A stretch of DNA of 64,000 nucleotides from CAYYYG01 sp964490875 (GCA_964490875.1 CAZBEF010000001.1:350001-414000); one strand, 5' to 3'. Counted from the first letter of the stretch, positions 51,651-61,014 are shown. Numbers and translations: made by a program. The notes: generated from the letters alone by a model not told the origin.

Positions 51651-53093
51651 CTAATGAAACAGTTTGAAAACTTCTTTTACAACATTAATCTTAAAAATAA
51701 GAAGTAGGGATCCTCCATACAGCAGAATGCCAGCAACGATCGAGACAACTATTCCCACAATACTGCCGCCGGAAATGTTGATAATCAAACCAACCAGAAC
51801 ACCCATTATGCCGGTTGAAATCATCAGTGGATACAGAGGACGGAAAATGCTAAAAGGAACTATCTGTCGTGCTTTAAAAGCCACAAGGATTGATGTCAGT
51901 GCCAGAATAAGTTGAGTCATCGGGAATCCCAAGAGTCCAAACATCTTTGTAAAAATCGGCGTACAAATCCATGTTGTCACCGTCCAGATAAGCATAAAAG
52001 TAAATGATATTTTTACTTTTCCTAAGGCATTGAATAAATTAATAAATGGAGTCGAATAGGTAGAAAGGAATGCGGCAAGAACAAAAATATAGAAAGCAGG
52101 AAGCGCCGGCGCCCATTTACCATATTTGGGAATAATCATCACGAAAGAATTAATGACAAGAGCAAGGCCAAACAATGTCGGAGCAAGAATGAGTGTTTGA
52201 TAGTACAAAATTTTTTCGATTAGATTTCCAATTTTTCCTTTATCATTCTGAATTCTGGCAAGCACGGGGAATAACACTCGGCTCACGCTGTCCATAATAA
52301 TGCGGATCGGCGCTTCGGCCCATTTTTTTGCCCAAATAATATAACCGAAATCATGAAACCCAAGCACTTTTGCAAGATAGAGATTTATTAAATCATCTTT
52401 AAAAAGCGCCATAAATGAACTTGCCTGAAACGGTACCCCGAAAGAAAGCAGTGTGCGGACGCTTTTTTTAGAAATTCCCAACTGCGGCATCCAGAATGAA
52501 ATGCTGTATATCATTACCAGGCCGACAATAGAGCGAATCACAACCGCGATGGTGAAACTCCGTATTCCCAATCCAAGGAGCGCAAATACAATCACAGATA
52601 AATAAAAAACAGTATTTTCTGTTATCTGTACCAGCACAATTTTTCTGAAGAGAATTTTCCGTTCAAGCAAAATCGAGGGTATAGTTTTCAGAGAAGATAT
52701 AAAAAATGAGATCAGTAATGCCCAGTATAAATACATGCCCTCCTGAGGAAGTTTGTAAAAAGATCCCACAAATGATGTCGCGAGAAAACCAATGATGACA
52801 ATAGTGATTATAAGCAACTGCTGCAAGGTAAACGTGGTTTTTATGTCATCTTCGCTGACTTCTTTTTTTTGAATAAGTGAAGCGGCAAGGCCGAGATCGG
52901 AGAAATAGTTTAGGAGCGAAATAATAGACAGGACTGTTCCATAAATGCCGAATATTGCCGGCGACAAGAGAATACCAAGAATAAGGTTGGCAGCAAGGCC
53001 GAGCATAGCAGAGTAGCCACTTTGAAAGAATAAGCTCATGACGCTAACGAGGCTTCGTTTTTTTATCTCTTTATGTTCGTCGTGTATGGACAT
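51651..53093 (-). CDS. Wzx-type polysaccharide flippase (MOP/MATE superfamily)
   Basis: 480 aa with about twelve to fourteen spans. The polysaccharide-transporter pattern is seen: GYSAMLGLAANLILGILLSP near the start, repeated loops with positively charged residues, and YLAKVLGFHDFGYIIWAKKWAE in the middle. It should move lipid-linked sugar units to the outer face, and it is the only flippase in this locus. Confidence 0.85.
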   Translation of the reverse strand: MSIHDEHKEIKKRSLVSVMSLFFQSGYSAMLGLAANLILGILLSPAIFGIYGTVLSIISLLNYFSDLGLAASLIQKKEVSEDDIKTTFTLQQLLIITIVIIGFLATSFVGSFYKLPQEGMYLYWALLISFFISSLKTIPSILLERKILFRKIVLVQITENTVFYLSVIVFALLGLGIRSFTIAVVIRSIVGLVMIYSISFWMPQLGISKKSVRTLLSFGVPFQASSFMALFKDDLINLYLAKVLGFHDFGYIIWAKKWAEAPIRIIMDSVSRVLFPVLARIQNDKGKIGNLIEKILYYQTLILAPTLFGLALVINSFVMIIPKYGKWAPALPAFYIFVLAAFLSTYSTPFINLFNALGKVKISFTFMLIWTVTTWICTPIFTKMFGLLGFPMTQLILALTSILVAFKARQIVPFSIFRPLYPLMISTGIMGVLVGLIINISGGSIVGIVVSIVAGILLYGGSLLLIFKINVVKEVFKLFH

Positions 53094-53101
53094 GTTATTT
53101 G

Positions 53102-53107
53102 ATTATA
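53102..53107 (-). promoter_or_regulatory. -10 box for the flippase gene
   Basis: Minus-strand TATAAT with 8 nt to the ATG at 53093. Confidence 0.55.
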
Positions 53108-53117
53108 TAATTTCAAA

Positions 53118-53140
53118 CGCTCGATATCGAATTCTTCGCG
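53118..53140. repeat. collapsed family B repeat
   Basis: CGCTCGATATCGAATTCTTCGCG: the left arm start and right arm end are joined, as if the centre had been deleted. Confidence 0.5.
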
Positions 53141-53141
53141 T

Positions 53142-54848
53142 TTATTTATACTTTTTTCTTCGTGTTAGATAATATGATGCAATATATACGATTAATATTA
53201 GTGTCGTAAGTATTGTTAAAATATTCCCCACTGTTTCAATTATTGTTTGTTTATAAACCACCTCAATGCTTTTACTGCCGGGAAGCGTGGTTATGTACGG
53301 CCTGCCCAGTGAATCAAACTTGGTAGGTTTGTACGGCTCGGTATTGATGCGGATTTCCCACGTGGGAAAGTAGTGTATATTCAACAATAATTTTTCTGAA
53401 TTGCTTCTGCCGAATTTATTATAAGCATCATTTTGTTCGGTAACAGAAACCTTGCCATCAAGGCTTTTTATGAATAGTCCGGTCTGAAGATTTGAATTCT
53501 CAAAATCTCTCCATACTTTGTAGTTTGCTGTTTGCGGCAGATACTCAGGAATTTTATAAGCGACAGAATGTCGAATATATTCATCACTCAGGTATTGTGT
53601 ATTATATTCTTCTTTAGAAATTCCAGTTTTATAGAAATATTTGCTTGTGCTTTCTAGAACAAATAAACTTACCAAAACTATCACGGCAAGTATGGCAATA
53701 TGTTTAATTTTGTTCATTACATAAGCAGCAAAAAATGAAAGTCCGAAAACTACAAAAAACAAAAATCTCCACGGGAATTGAAAAAGGCCGAGTATTGGTT
53801 TTAAGATATCCCAGATGATTTTTGACTGTTCGGTAAGTAAAAATAGTGAAACAAGTGTTAGTAGCGCCACTGCGGAATAAACTTTTATATTATTCAAACT
53901 TTTCTCTTTTAATTTTTTTTGAAGACTATAAAGTAAAGATCCAAGGAATAGTAGTATGCCAAAAAATCCGAGGATTATCTGCGTTTTACCGACCATAAAT
54001 GCCATGCCATCGCTGTCACATCCTGGCGCCGATCCCCCAAATCCCCAAAATGGTGCAGACCAAAGTTGTTTAATACACAAGAAATGATCAGTGTAATTTG
54101 TCATTGTCGCAACTTCACGTGCATGAGTGAGCGAGGATTCGAGAACGGCCGGTATCAGAAAATATGATGATAGTAATAAAGCGAGTAAAAGGCCAATATA
54201 ATTTTTTTTCTTGTTGCTGATAAGCCATATATACACAAGCGCAATGGGTACAAAAAGGAGTGAAAAAATGTTATGGACTGTCAAAATGCAGGAAAGCAGG
54301 AATACTGTCACGCTAAATATAAAGGGAGATTTGTATTCATCCATTTCATATATTGCATAGAGTGCGAGCGGAAATAATCCCCAAAACCAGACTTCGCCTA
54401 AATTGCCCCGAACAAAAATTTCTGCGGCAAGCCACGGTGTTGCGACATAGAGAATTGCTCCCAGTACTGCTGGAGCAAATCGAAAGTATAATTTTAAAAA
54501 TGCATACATTCCAATAAAAGCAATTACAGTTGCAAGAAGGAAGGAGAGTTTTAAACTGTCGGCAATGTCGAATCCAAGAATGTTGATGCTGCTTGTTACC
54601 CAATATGCAAATGGTGAATAGAAGTTGAAAACAGGATAGCCTAAGTTAAAGGAGAAATGGGGAGCGATTCGGGGCGGCAAAATACCATTTTGTACGTTGA
54701 ATGTGAATTCTTTTACCCGGGCCGCCTGTGTTTCGTCGTGAAATTGGAACATTGTGCCAGATGGTAGAAGATTTTTCCCAAGAAAGAAGATTACTGCTAT
54801 GAGAGTGATGATGAAGGATATATTTTTTATTGTGAAATGTTTTTTCAT
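53142..54848 (-). CDS. multi-span membrane protein (YfhO/6-PTPS-related type)
   Basis: 568 aa, about eleven spans, with a C-terminal beta-rich external part (FPTWEIRINTEPYKP) as in the protein at 44694. The first loop FHDETQAARVKEF carries Asp-Glu. Start at 54848 (MKKHFTIKN) is preferred because a longer frame from 54929 lies in repeat B3. Confidence 0.65.
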   Translation of the reverse strand: MKKHFTIKNISFIITLIAVIFFLGKNLLPSGTMFQFHDETQAARVKEFTFNVQNGILPPRIAPHFSFNLGYPVFNFYSPFAYWVTSSINILGFDIADSLKLSFLLATVIAFIGMYAFLKLYFRFAPAVLGAILYVATPWLAAEIFVRGNLGEVWFWGLFPLALYAIYEMDEYKSPFIFSVTVFLLSCILTVHNIFSLLFVPIALVYIWLISNKKKNYIGLLLALLLSSYFLIPAVLESSLTHAREVATMTNYTDHFLCIKQLWSAPFWGFGGSAPGCDSDGMAFMVGKTQIILGFFGILLFLGSLLYSLQKKLKEKSLNNIKVYSAVALLTLVSLFLLTEQSKIIWDILKPILGLFQFPWRFLFFVVFGLSFFAAYVMNKIKHIAILAVIVLVSLFVLESTSKYFYKTGISKEEYNTQYLSDEYIRHSVAYKIPEYLPQTANYKVWRDFENSNLQTGLFIKSLDGKVSVTEQNDAYNKFGRSNSEKLLLNIHYFPTWEIRINTEPYKPTKFDSLGRPYITTLPGSKSIEVVYKQTIIETVGNILTILTTLILIVYIASYYLTRRKKYK

Positions 54849-54856
54849 GTTCCTGT

Positions 54857-54948
54857 CGCTCGATATGAATTTTTTTAGCTCCATGGGCGTGCTCGCCGAA
54901 AGACTAGCTGCGCACCTCCCAAGTCGCAAAAAAATTCATATCTTCGCT
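54857..54948. repeat. family B palindromic repeat (copy B3)
   Basis: CGCTCGATATGAATTTTTTT and AAAAAAATTCATATCTTCGC, matching copies at 32742 and 42322; the centre differs. Confidence 0.75.
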
Positions 54949-54966
54949 CTTTATTTCTAATAACAT

Positions 54967-55833
54967 CTAATTGTGCATGAAACCACTAAACATCATACGT
55001 TGAACGGCATAGGTTGGAAAATGCTCTGATAATAAATACAATAAATCCGGAAAATTGTCATATTTTTTCGTCAGATCAATGACAACGTTTATAGGCGAGA
55101 ATACAATGTTCGGCATGATTGGCAGAGCATTTAAAATAAATTTTTCTATGGCAATTCTGAGTTCCCAGAAAGAAGATGTTTTCATTTGCCGATAAAAATC
55201 TATTTTGCAAAGCTGCAAGTATTGAGGTAGTAAGTCTTGTTCAATGGCGCTTTCCTGCCTTTTGGCCAGGCCATTTGATCGTACCGTTAAGCCATTTTTG
55301 TTGGTTTGTCTGGTTCTATTTTGCGGCATTATAATCTCGGGTTTTTCTACATCTTCAAAAATAAATTCTTCCTTTCGAATAATATCGGCGGATTGTTTTT
55401 TGGGTTGGCTCGCTTGGCCAGGCAGTTTCTTTGCGGCAACCGCCCACCCTTTTACCGCTTCACGTATAGCGACAAATATTAATGCTAGTTTAACATTCGT
55501 TCTAAAGATTCTATCTGTGTCTTGTAGAAAGTAATAGAACGAAGGGGTTTCACCATATTTTTCAATCCATTCGCGAACCTCTTCGCCCGCTGTGGTATGT
55601 TCTTTTATAAGTTCGATCATTTCATTTCCGATCTGATTACTCAATGAGGTAAACGAAGGATTTTTTAAGTTATCTGTTAGTTGTCCGCTTATGTATGTCA
55701 AATAATCGGGAAAGGCGGCCATATATGTGAAGAATAGAGGCACACGGTTTACATCCAGCGATTCTTTTATCACGCTATAAATATTTTTAATTTCATCGCT
55801 TGCAGCATTTTCTGAGATAGGATTTATTTGCAT
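54967..55833 (-). CDS. DehI-like (2-haloacid dehalogenase fold) protein
   Basis: 288 aa, close to DehI length. The first half ENAASDEIKNIYSVIKESLDVNRVPLFFTYMAAFPDYL (start of the domain, in parts) has the NIY-x-D/VI-K-x-x-L pattern and PLFF-x-x-x-A of the DehI repeat, and a second such repeat is recognisable near residues 200-288 (FILNALPIMPNIV). Dehalogenation is unlikely in this context; it may be a related alpha-helical enzyme. Confidence 0.5.
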   Translation of the reverse strand: MQINPISENAASDEIKNIYSVIKESLDVNRVPLFFTYMAAFPDYLTYISGQLTDNLKNPSFTSLSNQIGNEMIELIKEHTTAGEEVREWIEKYGETPSFYYFLQDTDRIFRTNVKLALIFVAIREAVKGWAVAAKKLPGQASQPKKQSADIIRKEEFIFEDVEKPEIIMPQNRTRQTNKNGLTVRSNGLAKRQESAIEQDLLPQYLQLCKIDFYRQMKTSSFWELRIAIEKFILNALPIMPNIVFSPINVVIDLTKKYDNFPDLLYLLSEHFPTYAVQRMMFSGFMHN

Positions 55834-55845
55834 ATTTTAGTATCC

Positions 55846-55911
55846 GTCATCTTGACGAAGGTCAGGATCCCAATTATCTAAATGGGATGCCGAAACAAAT
55901 TCGGCATGACA
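55846..55911. repeat. family A repeat (copy A9)
   Basis: GTCATCTTGACGAAGG at the left and TTCGGCATGAC at the right, inner GGATCCC / GGGATGCC. It lies between two genes on the same strand. Confidence 0.6.
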
Positions 55912-55919
55912 GAAAAGAT

Positions 55920-57434
55920 TTATTGTGTAAGTTCGAACAAATACATTACAGACTGATTATTAGGCTTCTCAAATCGTTTAATAAGCCGCATCGGCCATTC
56001 TTTCGGATAATCGAATTTATGTGATAAAACTATAAACACATAATTGCCACCAAGATCCTTCTGATTTTCCAGAAGTTCTTTTTCTCCAAGCGGCCAGTAT
56101 CCGCGGATTGAAATGCGGTCATCTTTCTTCAAAAATACATCCAACACATCACCCGACATGCCGAAGTTTCCTTCAGCCAGAATAATCACTGGTTTTTCAG
56201 CAGATTTTTCGCGGGCGTATTCCACAATTTCTTTTGCGCCCCAGCCTGCCGGCCAGCCTTCAATATATTGTCCACGATCGATTGGAGGCATTGGAATGTT
56301 TTTATAATCGGCAATAATTGTATAATCTGCAAACGCAATCGAGATGATATATAAAATAACGATAAACGAGATCATCTGTATTTTTTTCTGCGTAATAATC
56401 AGATAGGTTGCAAGCACAACCAATAAGCTTCCGAAGAAAATTGTGTAGCGGGGAAACAGCACTTTCGAAAAGAATGAAATCATCATGTAGGGAATAAAAA
56501 GCCAAAGGAATAGGTAAATAGCCAGTTTCAGATTTTTTCTGGACATAACAATGAGTCCGGCAATTCCCAACAGCGAAAAGAAAAATCCGGCTTCCCAGCT
56601 TACATACTGAGGAACAAGAACAATATTACGTTGAAATACAGAAAAAGGATTCTGCAGAAATTCATCGAATGTCATCACGAACGTTGTATTTTTTTCTGCT
56701 ACATAATGCAAAAATGGTGAAAGCCGCTGGACGTTATATATCAGTATTGCCAAAACAGCGACAATGGCATAGAGGAAATAATAATTAACAAAATTTTTTG
56801 CCAAATGCTTTTTATTTTTTTCGGTGAAAAGAATAGGCGCAAAAGCCGAAAGCCCGAGAAAGATTTGCACCGAAGATTTCGCCAAAAGTCCGAATCCAGC
56901 GATAAGCCCCATAATTATGGCAACATCGAGCCGCAGAGTTCGTACAAGAATTACCGAAAATAATAGTATCCAAATGAAAAAAGCATTTACTCCAGAGTCT
57001 ACAAGCGCCAATCGGTCATAAAATAAAAAGTACGGATTCAGAACAAATATCAAAGATCCAATTAAGGCGGCACGTTTTCCAAATAAATAGAAAAGCAAAA
57101 TAAACATACCAACGAGGCCGAACATTCCCATTGTAACGGCAAATAGCCTTGCGCCAAGGAGTGCATTGTCGGGGAATAATTTTAGAAAGGGGATTGTGCC
57201 CCATGTCTGAAGCGGCTGCTTGCCATCGGTAAGGGAAATAAAGCGCCAGGCGGCATCATGCCAGGCTGTTTTTGCCCAGTGAATATATATTCCTTCATCT
57301 GAAAATATGGGGAATTTGTCGAGATTAATGAGGCGTGTAGCCAAGAAAAGGGCAAGGATGCCAATAATATAGAGGATATCGCGTCTGCTGAATTGTTTCT
57401 TCAGGTACGTAATTATCGTCAGTAGGTCAAACAT
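55920..57434 (-). CDS. GT39-like membrane glycosyltransferase
   Basis: 504 aa, about ten spans. IFSDEGIYIHWAKTAW (Asp-Glu) follows the first span and SLTDGKQPLQTWGTIPF is the next loop, close to the ArnT/PMT pattern. C-terminal part with ILAEGNFGMSGDVLD is soluble. Last of the glycan locus genes. Confidence 0.85.
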   Translation of the reverse strand: MFDLLTIITYLKKQFSRRDILYIIGILALFLATRLINLDKFPIFSDEGIYIHWAKTAWHDAAWRFISLTDGKQPLQTWGTIPFLKLFPDNALLGARLFAVTMGMFGLVGMFILLFYLFGKRAALIGSLIFVLNPYFLFYDRLALVDSGVNAFFIWILLFSVILVRTLRLDVAIIMGLIAGFGLLAKSSVQIFLGLSAFAPILFTEKNKKHLAKNFVNYYFLYAIVAVLAILIYNVQRLSPFLHYVAEKNTTFVMTFDEFLQNPFSVFQRNIVLVPQYVSWEAGFFFSLLGIAGLIVMSRKNLKLAIYLFLWLFIPYMMISFFSKVLFPRYTIFFGSLLVVLATYLIITQKKIQMISFIVILYIISIAFADYTIIADYKNIPMPPIDRGQYIEGWPAGWGAKEIVEYAREKSAEKPVIILAEGNFGMSGDVLDVFLKKDDRISIRGYWPLGEKELLENQKDLGGNYVFIVLSHKFDYPKEWPMRLIKRFEKPNNQSVMYLFELTQ

Positions 57435-57445
57435 ATGCTGAAGAT

Positions 57446-57451
57446 ATTATA
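57446..57451 (-). promoter_or_regulatory. -10 box for the GT39-like gene at 57434
   Basis: Minus-strand TATAAT, 11 nt from the ATG. Confidence 0.5.
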
Positions 57452-57524
57452 CCAAGTCTGGGTAGTGGAAGCGTAATATCTTTCAAATTGCTCGAATACG
57501 TCGCGTGTGCGCACGTCTCAAGTC

Positions 57525-57998
57525 TTAAGTATATCTATCTGCTACTTTAGAAGCGCCGAAGGAGTGCGGTTTTATTTTCACATCATACCCCGAACTGCGG
57601 ATCATGTTCGTAACTTCGGTTATCATTTCGCGAGTTTCACCATTTTTACCAATATCAACATGAATCTGAATATTATATTTTGAAATCCCATTCTGTTTAA
57701 AAAATTTCACAAAATTCTCAGAAGTTTCCAAAGACATCGCAGCCTCCTGGTAAATCCGCTCTTTCAAACTGATTTTTTTGTCCTGCATTTCACGTTTCCA
57801 GAAATAAATTCCGCCCCAGCCAACCCGATGAATAATCAGAGCTGAAACAAAGTCATAGACATTATTTTTTACTTTCTGTGAATCAGAGCCAACAATAATC
57901 TCATACCGCGCTTTTTTATCTTCGGCCATAAAAGAAGATACAATTTTTTTTAGCTGTTCTAAAGTAACTTTTCCATGTGTAGGACTTTGAAAATGCAT
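57525..57998 (-). CDS. YkuK-like (DUF458) RNase H-fold protein
   Basis: 157 aa. EIIVGSDSQ and IQIHVDIGKNGETREMI carry the two acidic strands of the DUF458 family, an RNase H-like fold of unknown substrate. Full length for the family. Leaderless: a TACAAT lies 7 nt upstream. Confidence 0.8.
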   Translation of the reverse strand: MHFQSPTHGKVTLEQLKKIVSSFMAEDKKARYEIIVGSDSQKVKNNVYDFVSALIIHRVGWGGIYFWKREMQDKKISLKERIYQEAAMSLETSENFVKFFKQNGISKYNIQIHVDIGKNGETREMITEVTNMIRSSGYDVKIKPHSFGASKVADRYT

Positions 57999-58005
57999 GA
58001 AGTAT

Positions 58006-58011
58006 ATTGTA
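58006..58011 (-). promoter_or_regulatory. -10 box for the YkuK-like gene
   Basis: Minus-strand TACAAT, 7 nt from the ATG at 57998. Confidence 0.55.
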
Positions 58012-58022
58012 TCAAATGCTGA

Positions 58023-58028
58023 TATAAT
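58023..58028 (+). promoter_or_regulatory. -10 box for the membrane protein at 58037
   Basis: TATAAT, 8 nt from the ATG at 58037. With the YkuK-like promoter it makes a compact divergent pair. Confidence 0.55.
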
Positions 58029-58036
58029 CGGATTGT

Positions 58037-58741
58037 ATGAAAAGGATAAACGTCCTTCTAACCTTAACTTCTCTGAATGTTCTTCTGGTAACTATCGAAC
58101 GGTTTTCATTCACAACAAAAATTCTTCTGCAGCCGTATAGTTATCTACGTCTTCACGAAGTAGTCCAAATGACAGTTATCATCTTATTTACTGTTATTAT
58201 CCCGGCATTTCTACTAAAAGAAGTTACTCATAATTTTAAAGCATTACAGTCAAAAAAAGGTCAGTTATGGGCGCTCGTTTTCTTAATTGGCGTTTACTTT
58301 TATGCCACAGGAAACGGGCTTCATGAGGTTGCAAGTTTCTTATTCAACAATTTCTGTGATGTCAAAAAGTTTACTTCAACAATCTGCGGCTCGATGTTTT
58401 TCAACGATTATTACACCGGGAATATCATTTATTTTATCGGAGCATACTTAATGAATCTTTCTATTGTAGTTCTTGAGCTTATGAATCCGGCGAAGAAGTT
58501 CAATAAAAACGACATGGTCATTCTTTTCATAAACAGTCTTGTATATGCGTTTGCCATTTTCGCCTACGCCGCATTTGACCGCGTGATTGTAGGTCTTATA
58601 TATTCGGTACTTTCTATGATTACTGCAGATGTGCTGCTGTTACTTTCAAGAAAAAAATTTACAGAAATTCCCCTTACATTATATTTCGCCTTAACTTATA
58701 CTATTGCAACTGTTGCTTCAGTTATTGTGAGATTTAGATAA
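58037..58741 (+). CDS. seven-span membrane protein, unknown function
   Basis: 234 aa with about seven spans. Conserved-looking features are LHEVVQM in the second loop, a GNGLHEVASFLFNNFCD segment and two Cys in the FCD...TICGS loop. I do not recognise the family. It stands alone and meets maf tail to tail with 1 bp between. Confidence 0.55.
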   Translation: MKRINVLLTLTSLNVLLVTIERFSFTTKILLQPYSYLRLHEVVQMTVIILFTVIIPAFLLKEVTHNFKALQSKKGQLWALVFLIGVYFYATGNGLHEVASFLFNNFCDVKKFTSTICGSMFFNDYYTGNIIYFIGAYLMNLSIVVLELMNPAKKFNKNDMVILFINSLVYAFAIFAYAAFDRVIVGLIYSVLSMITADVLLLLSRKKFTEIPLTLYFALTYTIATVASVIVRFR

Positions 58742-58742
58742 A

Positions 58743-59309
58743 TTAGGAAACCTGTTGAATTAACTGTTCAGTTAGTTTCAGAGGCAGGCCAAGAACGCTG
58801 TCTTCTTCGCCTTCAATAAAATCCACGTATTTTTTCAGTAATGGATCATCAATCGTAAACCCGCCGGCAACTCTCATGGTGGCTTCTTTCTCAATGAGTT
58901 CGTGAATAACTTCATCAGGAATTTCTTTGAAATGAACCATCGCAATATCCAAACCTTCGGTTCTTTTCTGTGTCTTTGTATTGGTCACTACAACTGCATC
59001 ATATGTTTCTGCAGGATATAACGAATAACTTTTGAGAAAACGGTATGCCTGCTCAACTGAATCCGGTTTTTCGCGAAGTTCGCCATTGCAGACAACGATA
59101 ATATCGGTAGTAATTAATATTGAAGGCACAGTAATTTTCGGAAGAAGGGCATCTGCTTTTGCATGGGCAAGCAGGAGAGGAAGTTTTTTGAAGTCATTCG
59201 TACGAATCGATTTTTCATCGATATCAGCTATCATCGTCGTGAATGAATATCCTGCCTCTCGCAAACGCTGTTTTCGATATACAGACGCGGAGCCCAGTAT
59301 CAAGTTCAT
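58743..59309 (-). CDS. maf: Maf-like nucleotide pyrophosphatase
   Basis: 188 aa. LILGSASVYRKQRLREAGY matches the substrate loop of Maf, IDEKS and ILITTDIIVVCNGELREKP carry the catalytic acidic residues, and FIEGEEDSVLGLPL is the C-terminal motif (G-x-x-G-L-P-x). House-cleaning of modified nucleotides. Divergence: S-A-S-V-Y-R in place of S-x-S-P-R-R. Confidence 0.85.
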   Translation of the reverse strand: MNLILGSASVYRKQRLREAGYSFTTMIADIDEKSIRTNDFKKLPLLLAHAKADALLPKITVPSILITTDIIVVCNGELREKPDSVEQAYRFLKSYSLYPAETYDAVVVTNTKTQKRTEGLDIAMVHFKEIPDEVIHELIEKEATMRVAGGFTIDDPLLKKYVDFIEGEEDSVLGLPLKLTEQLIQQVS

Positions 59310-59315
59310 ATCACC

Positions 59316-59321
59316 ATCTTA
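59316..59321 (-). promoter_or_regulatory. -10 box for maf, leaderless
   Basis: Minus-strand TAAGAT, 6 nt from the ATG at 59309. Confidence 0.5.
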
Positions 59322-59331
59322 CATGAGAACT

Positions 59332-60348
59332 CTATTCAAACTCAATGATAGATTTTATTCTACTTCCTCTATCAGTTGAAGCCTCCTGAAAAGCTTTAAT
59401 TGCATCAGCAAATGGATATCGGTGGGTGATAATAGTTTCCGCTTTTATATGTCGCGCCTGAAGCAATGAAATGGTATGATCGAATGAAAAAATGCAGGTC
59501 CATGAACCATGTACATGCAGTTCTTTCTTTACAATATTCATCATATTGAGAGTGACATCGTGTTCAAAAACGCCGAGTACTACAACCTGACCGCTCGCCA
59601 TAGCAAGTTCGAGCGCTAATTCTGCTGATGAATCACTACCCACCGCTTCAAACACTATATTCGTTCCGTCCGGTGCAAGATTTTTTTTGAATGTTTCCAT
59701 AAAGTTTTCGGTAGTGATATTTATCCCTTCATTGATGAATTCATTCGCTTTCGCATATCCAAGCCTATTGTCATGTTTATCAAATCCGTATACCATCGCG
59801 CCTGCGTTTTTTGCAACATAATCGACAAAAAGTCCAATTGGCCCCTGGCCCACAACCGCGACAGAATCACCGACGTTTATTCCGGCTTTTCGTACTGCGT
59901 ATACAGCTATAGATAGAGGTTCAACCAATACTCCTTCGTCATAAGAAATTACATCCGGCAGGCAATATACAAGATTAGCTGGAAGGCAAATATATTCAGC
60001 AAGCGCTCCGGCTCTATGAAGTCCGATTACCGTTGGTTTAATGCACAGATTTTTTTTACCTTGTAGGCAATATACACAGTCTCCGCAGCCAATAACATGT
60101 TCTGCAACTGCACGGTTACCAACACTAATATGTTCTACTTTAGATCCTACTTTTACAATATCACCGACAAATTCATGTCCCATGATAAGGGGAGTAGGAA
60201 CATTCATCCCGCCGTTGAAAATATGAAGATCGGTGCCGCAGATACCCACTTTTTTAACTTTCATTAGAACTTCATCATCTGCAATCTGCGGTTCGGGAAC
60301 ATCAACAAATCGTAAATCATTTTTACCATAATATTGAAGTGCCTTCAT
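59332..60348 (-). CDS. zinc-dependent alcohol/polyol dehydrogenase (MDR family)
   Basis: 338 aa. Catalytic zinc ligands GICGTD (Cys) and MGHEFVG (His-Glu); structural zinc lobe CGDCVYCLQGKKNLC with C-x2-C-x2-C-x7-C; NAD motif VAVVGQGPIGL. Similar to sorbitol dehydrogenase or threonine 3-dehydrogenase; the substrate cannot be told. Confidence 0.85.
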   Translation of the reverse strand: MKALQYYGKNDLRFVDVPEPQIADDEVLMKVKKVGICGTDLHIFNGGMNVPTPLIMGHEFVGDIVKVGSKVEHISVGNRAVAEHVIGCGDCVYCLQGKKNLCIKPTVIGLHRAGALAEYICLPANLVYCLPDVISYDEGVLVEPLSIAVYAVRKAGINVGDSVAVVGQGPIGLFVDYVAKNAGAMVYGFDKHDNRLGYAKANEFINEGINITTENFMETFKKNLAPDGTNIVFEAVGSDSSAELALELAMASGQVVVLGVFEHDVTLNMMNIVKKELHVHGSWTCIFSFDHTISLLQARHIKAETIITHRYPFADAIKAFQEASTDRGSRIKSIIEFE

Positions 60349-60354
60349 AGATAT

Positions 60355-60360
60355 ATTGTA
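60355..60360 (-). promoter_or_regulatory. -10 box for the alcohol dehydrogenase gene, leaderless
   Basis: Minus-strand TACAAT, 6 nt from the ATG at 60348. Confidence 0.55.
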
Positions 60361-60507
60361 TTAATTATTTTTAACATTGTTACCGTAAAGTTACACTTTA
60401 TAATAACAAACTCTGAAAGAATCGCGGTGACTCTTATCACATGAATTGTTATGACAATATATTTAATTCTGAATTTGCATTTTATATAACCACTTTTATA
60501 TACTCAC

Positions 60508-60513
60508 TATAAT
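60508..60513 (+). promoter_or_regulatory. -10 box that fixes the start of the FMN-binding protein
   Basis: TATAAT, 5 nt from the ATG at 60519. The in-frame TTG at 60513 overlaps the box and so cannot be the start from this promoter. Confidence 0.55.
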
Positions 60514-60518
60514 TGATT

Positions 60519-61007
60519 ATGAATAAACAAGCACTTCCTGAAAATGTAGTTTCTTTCATAAAAGCAAACAGGCTTGCCGTAATTGCAACTGTGGCCCCCA
60601 ACGGTATACCCGAGGCTGCAATAATTTACTATGGTTGGGACAACGACCTGCGTATAGATTGCTGCACATACAATACAAGTCGAAAATTTCAAAATATTCA
60701 AACAAACAAAAAGGTAGCACTTGTTATTGGGCAGGAGGTAAAAGCGGTAGAACTTCAGCTGCAGGGGACGGCGGAAATTATAGCGGATAAAACTAAAAAA
60801 GCCGACATGATGGATAAATATGCGAAAAATGCAACAGAAAATAGAGATTCAATTTATTTTCCCCCGCTTTTATCCTTAACTGAAGAAAGCCCGATGGAGT
60901 TTGTTCAGATTACCATAGATTGGTTTAAATATTCTGTATTTGAAAGCCATTACCCCAATATATTAGAAGGGAAACCTTACGAATGGACTGAAAGACCAAT
61001 TAAATAA
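60519..61007 (+). CDS. pyridoxamine 5'-phosphate oxidase-like FMN-binding protein
   Basis: 162 aa. LAVIATVAPNGIPEAAIIYYGWD is the first strand pair of the split beta-barrel (in pieces LAVIATVAPNG and PEAAIIYYG); SRKFQNIQTNKKVALVIG is the central phosphate-binding segment. The family uses FMN or F420; the substrate is open. Confidence 0.8.
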   Translation: MNKQALPENVVSFIKANRLAVIATVAPNGIPEAAIIYYGWDNDLRIDCCTYNTSRKFQNIQTNKKVALVIGQEVKAVELQLQGTAEIIADKTKKADMMDKYAKNATENRDSIYFPPLLSLTEESPMEFVQITIDWFKYSVFESHYPNILEGKPYEWTERPIK

Positions 61008-61014
61008 ATATTAT

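Noticed and set aside
1628..55911. CRISPR array from the family A repeats
   Set aside because: Copies are dispersed, differ in length and are palindromic; there is no regular spacer array and no cas gene.
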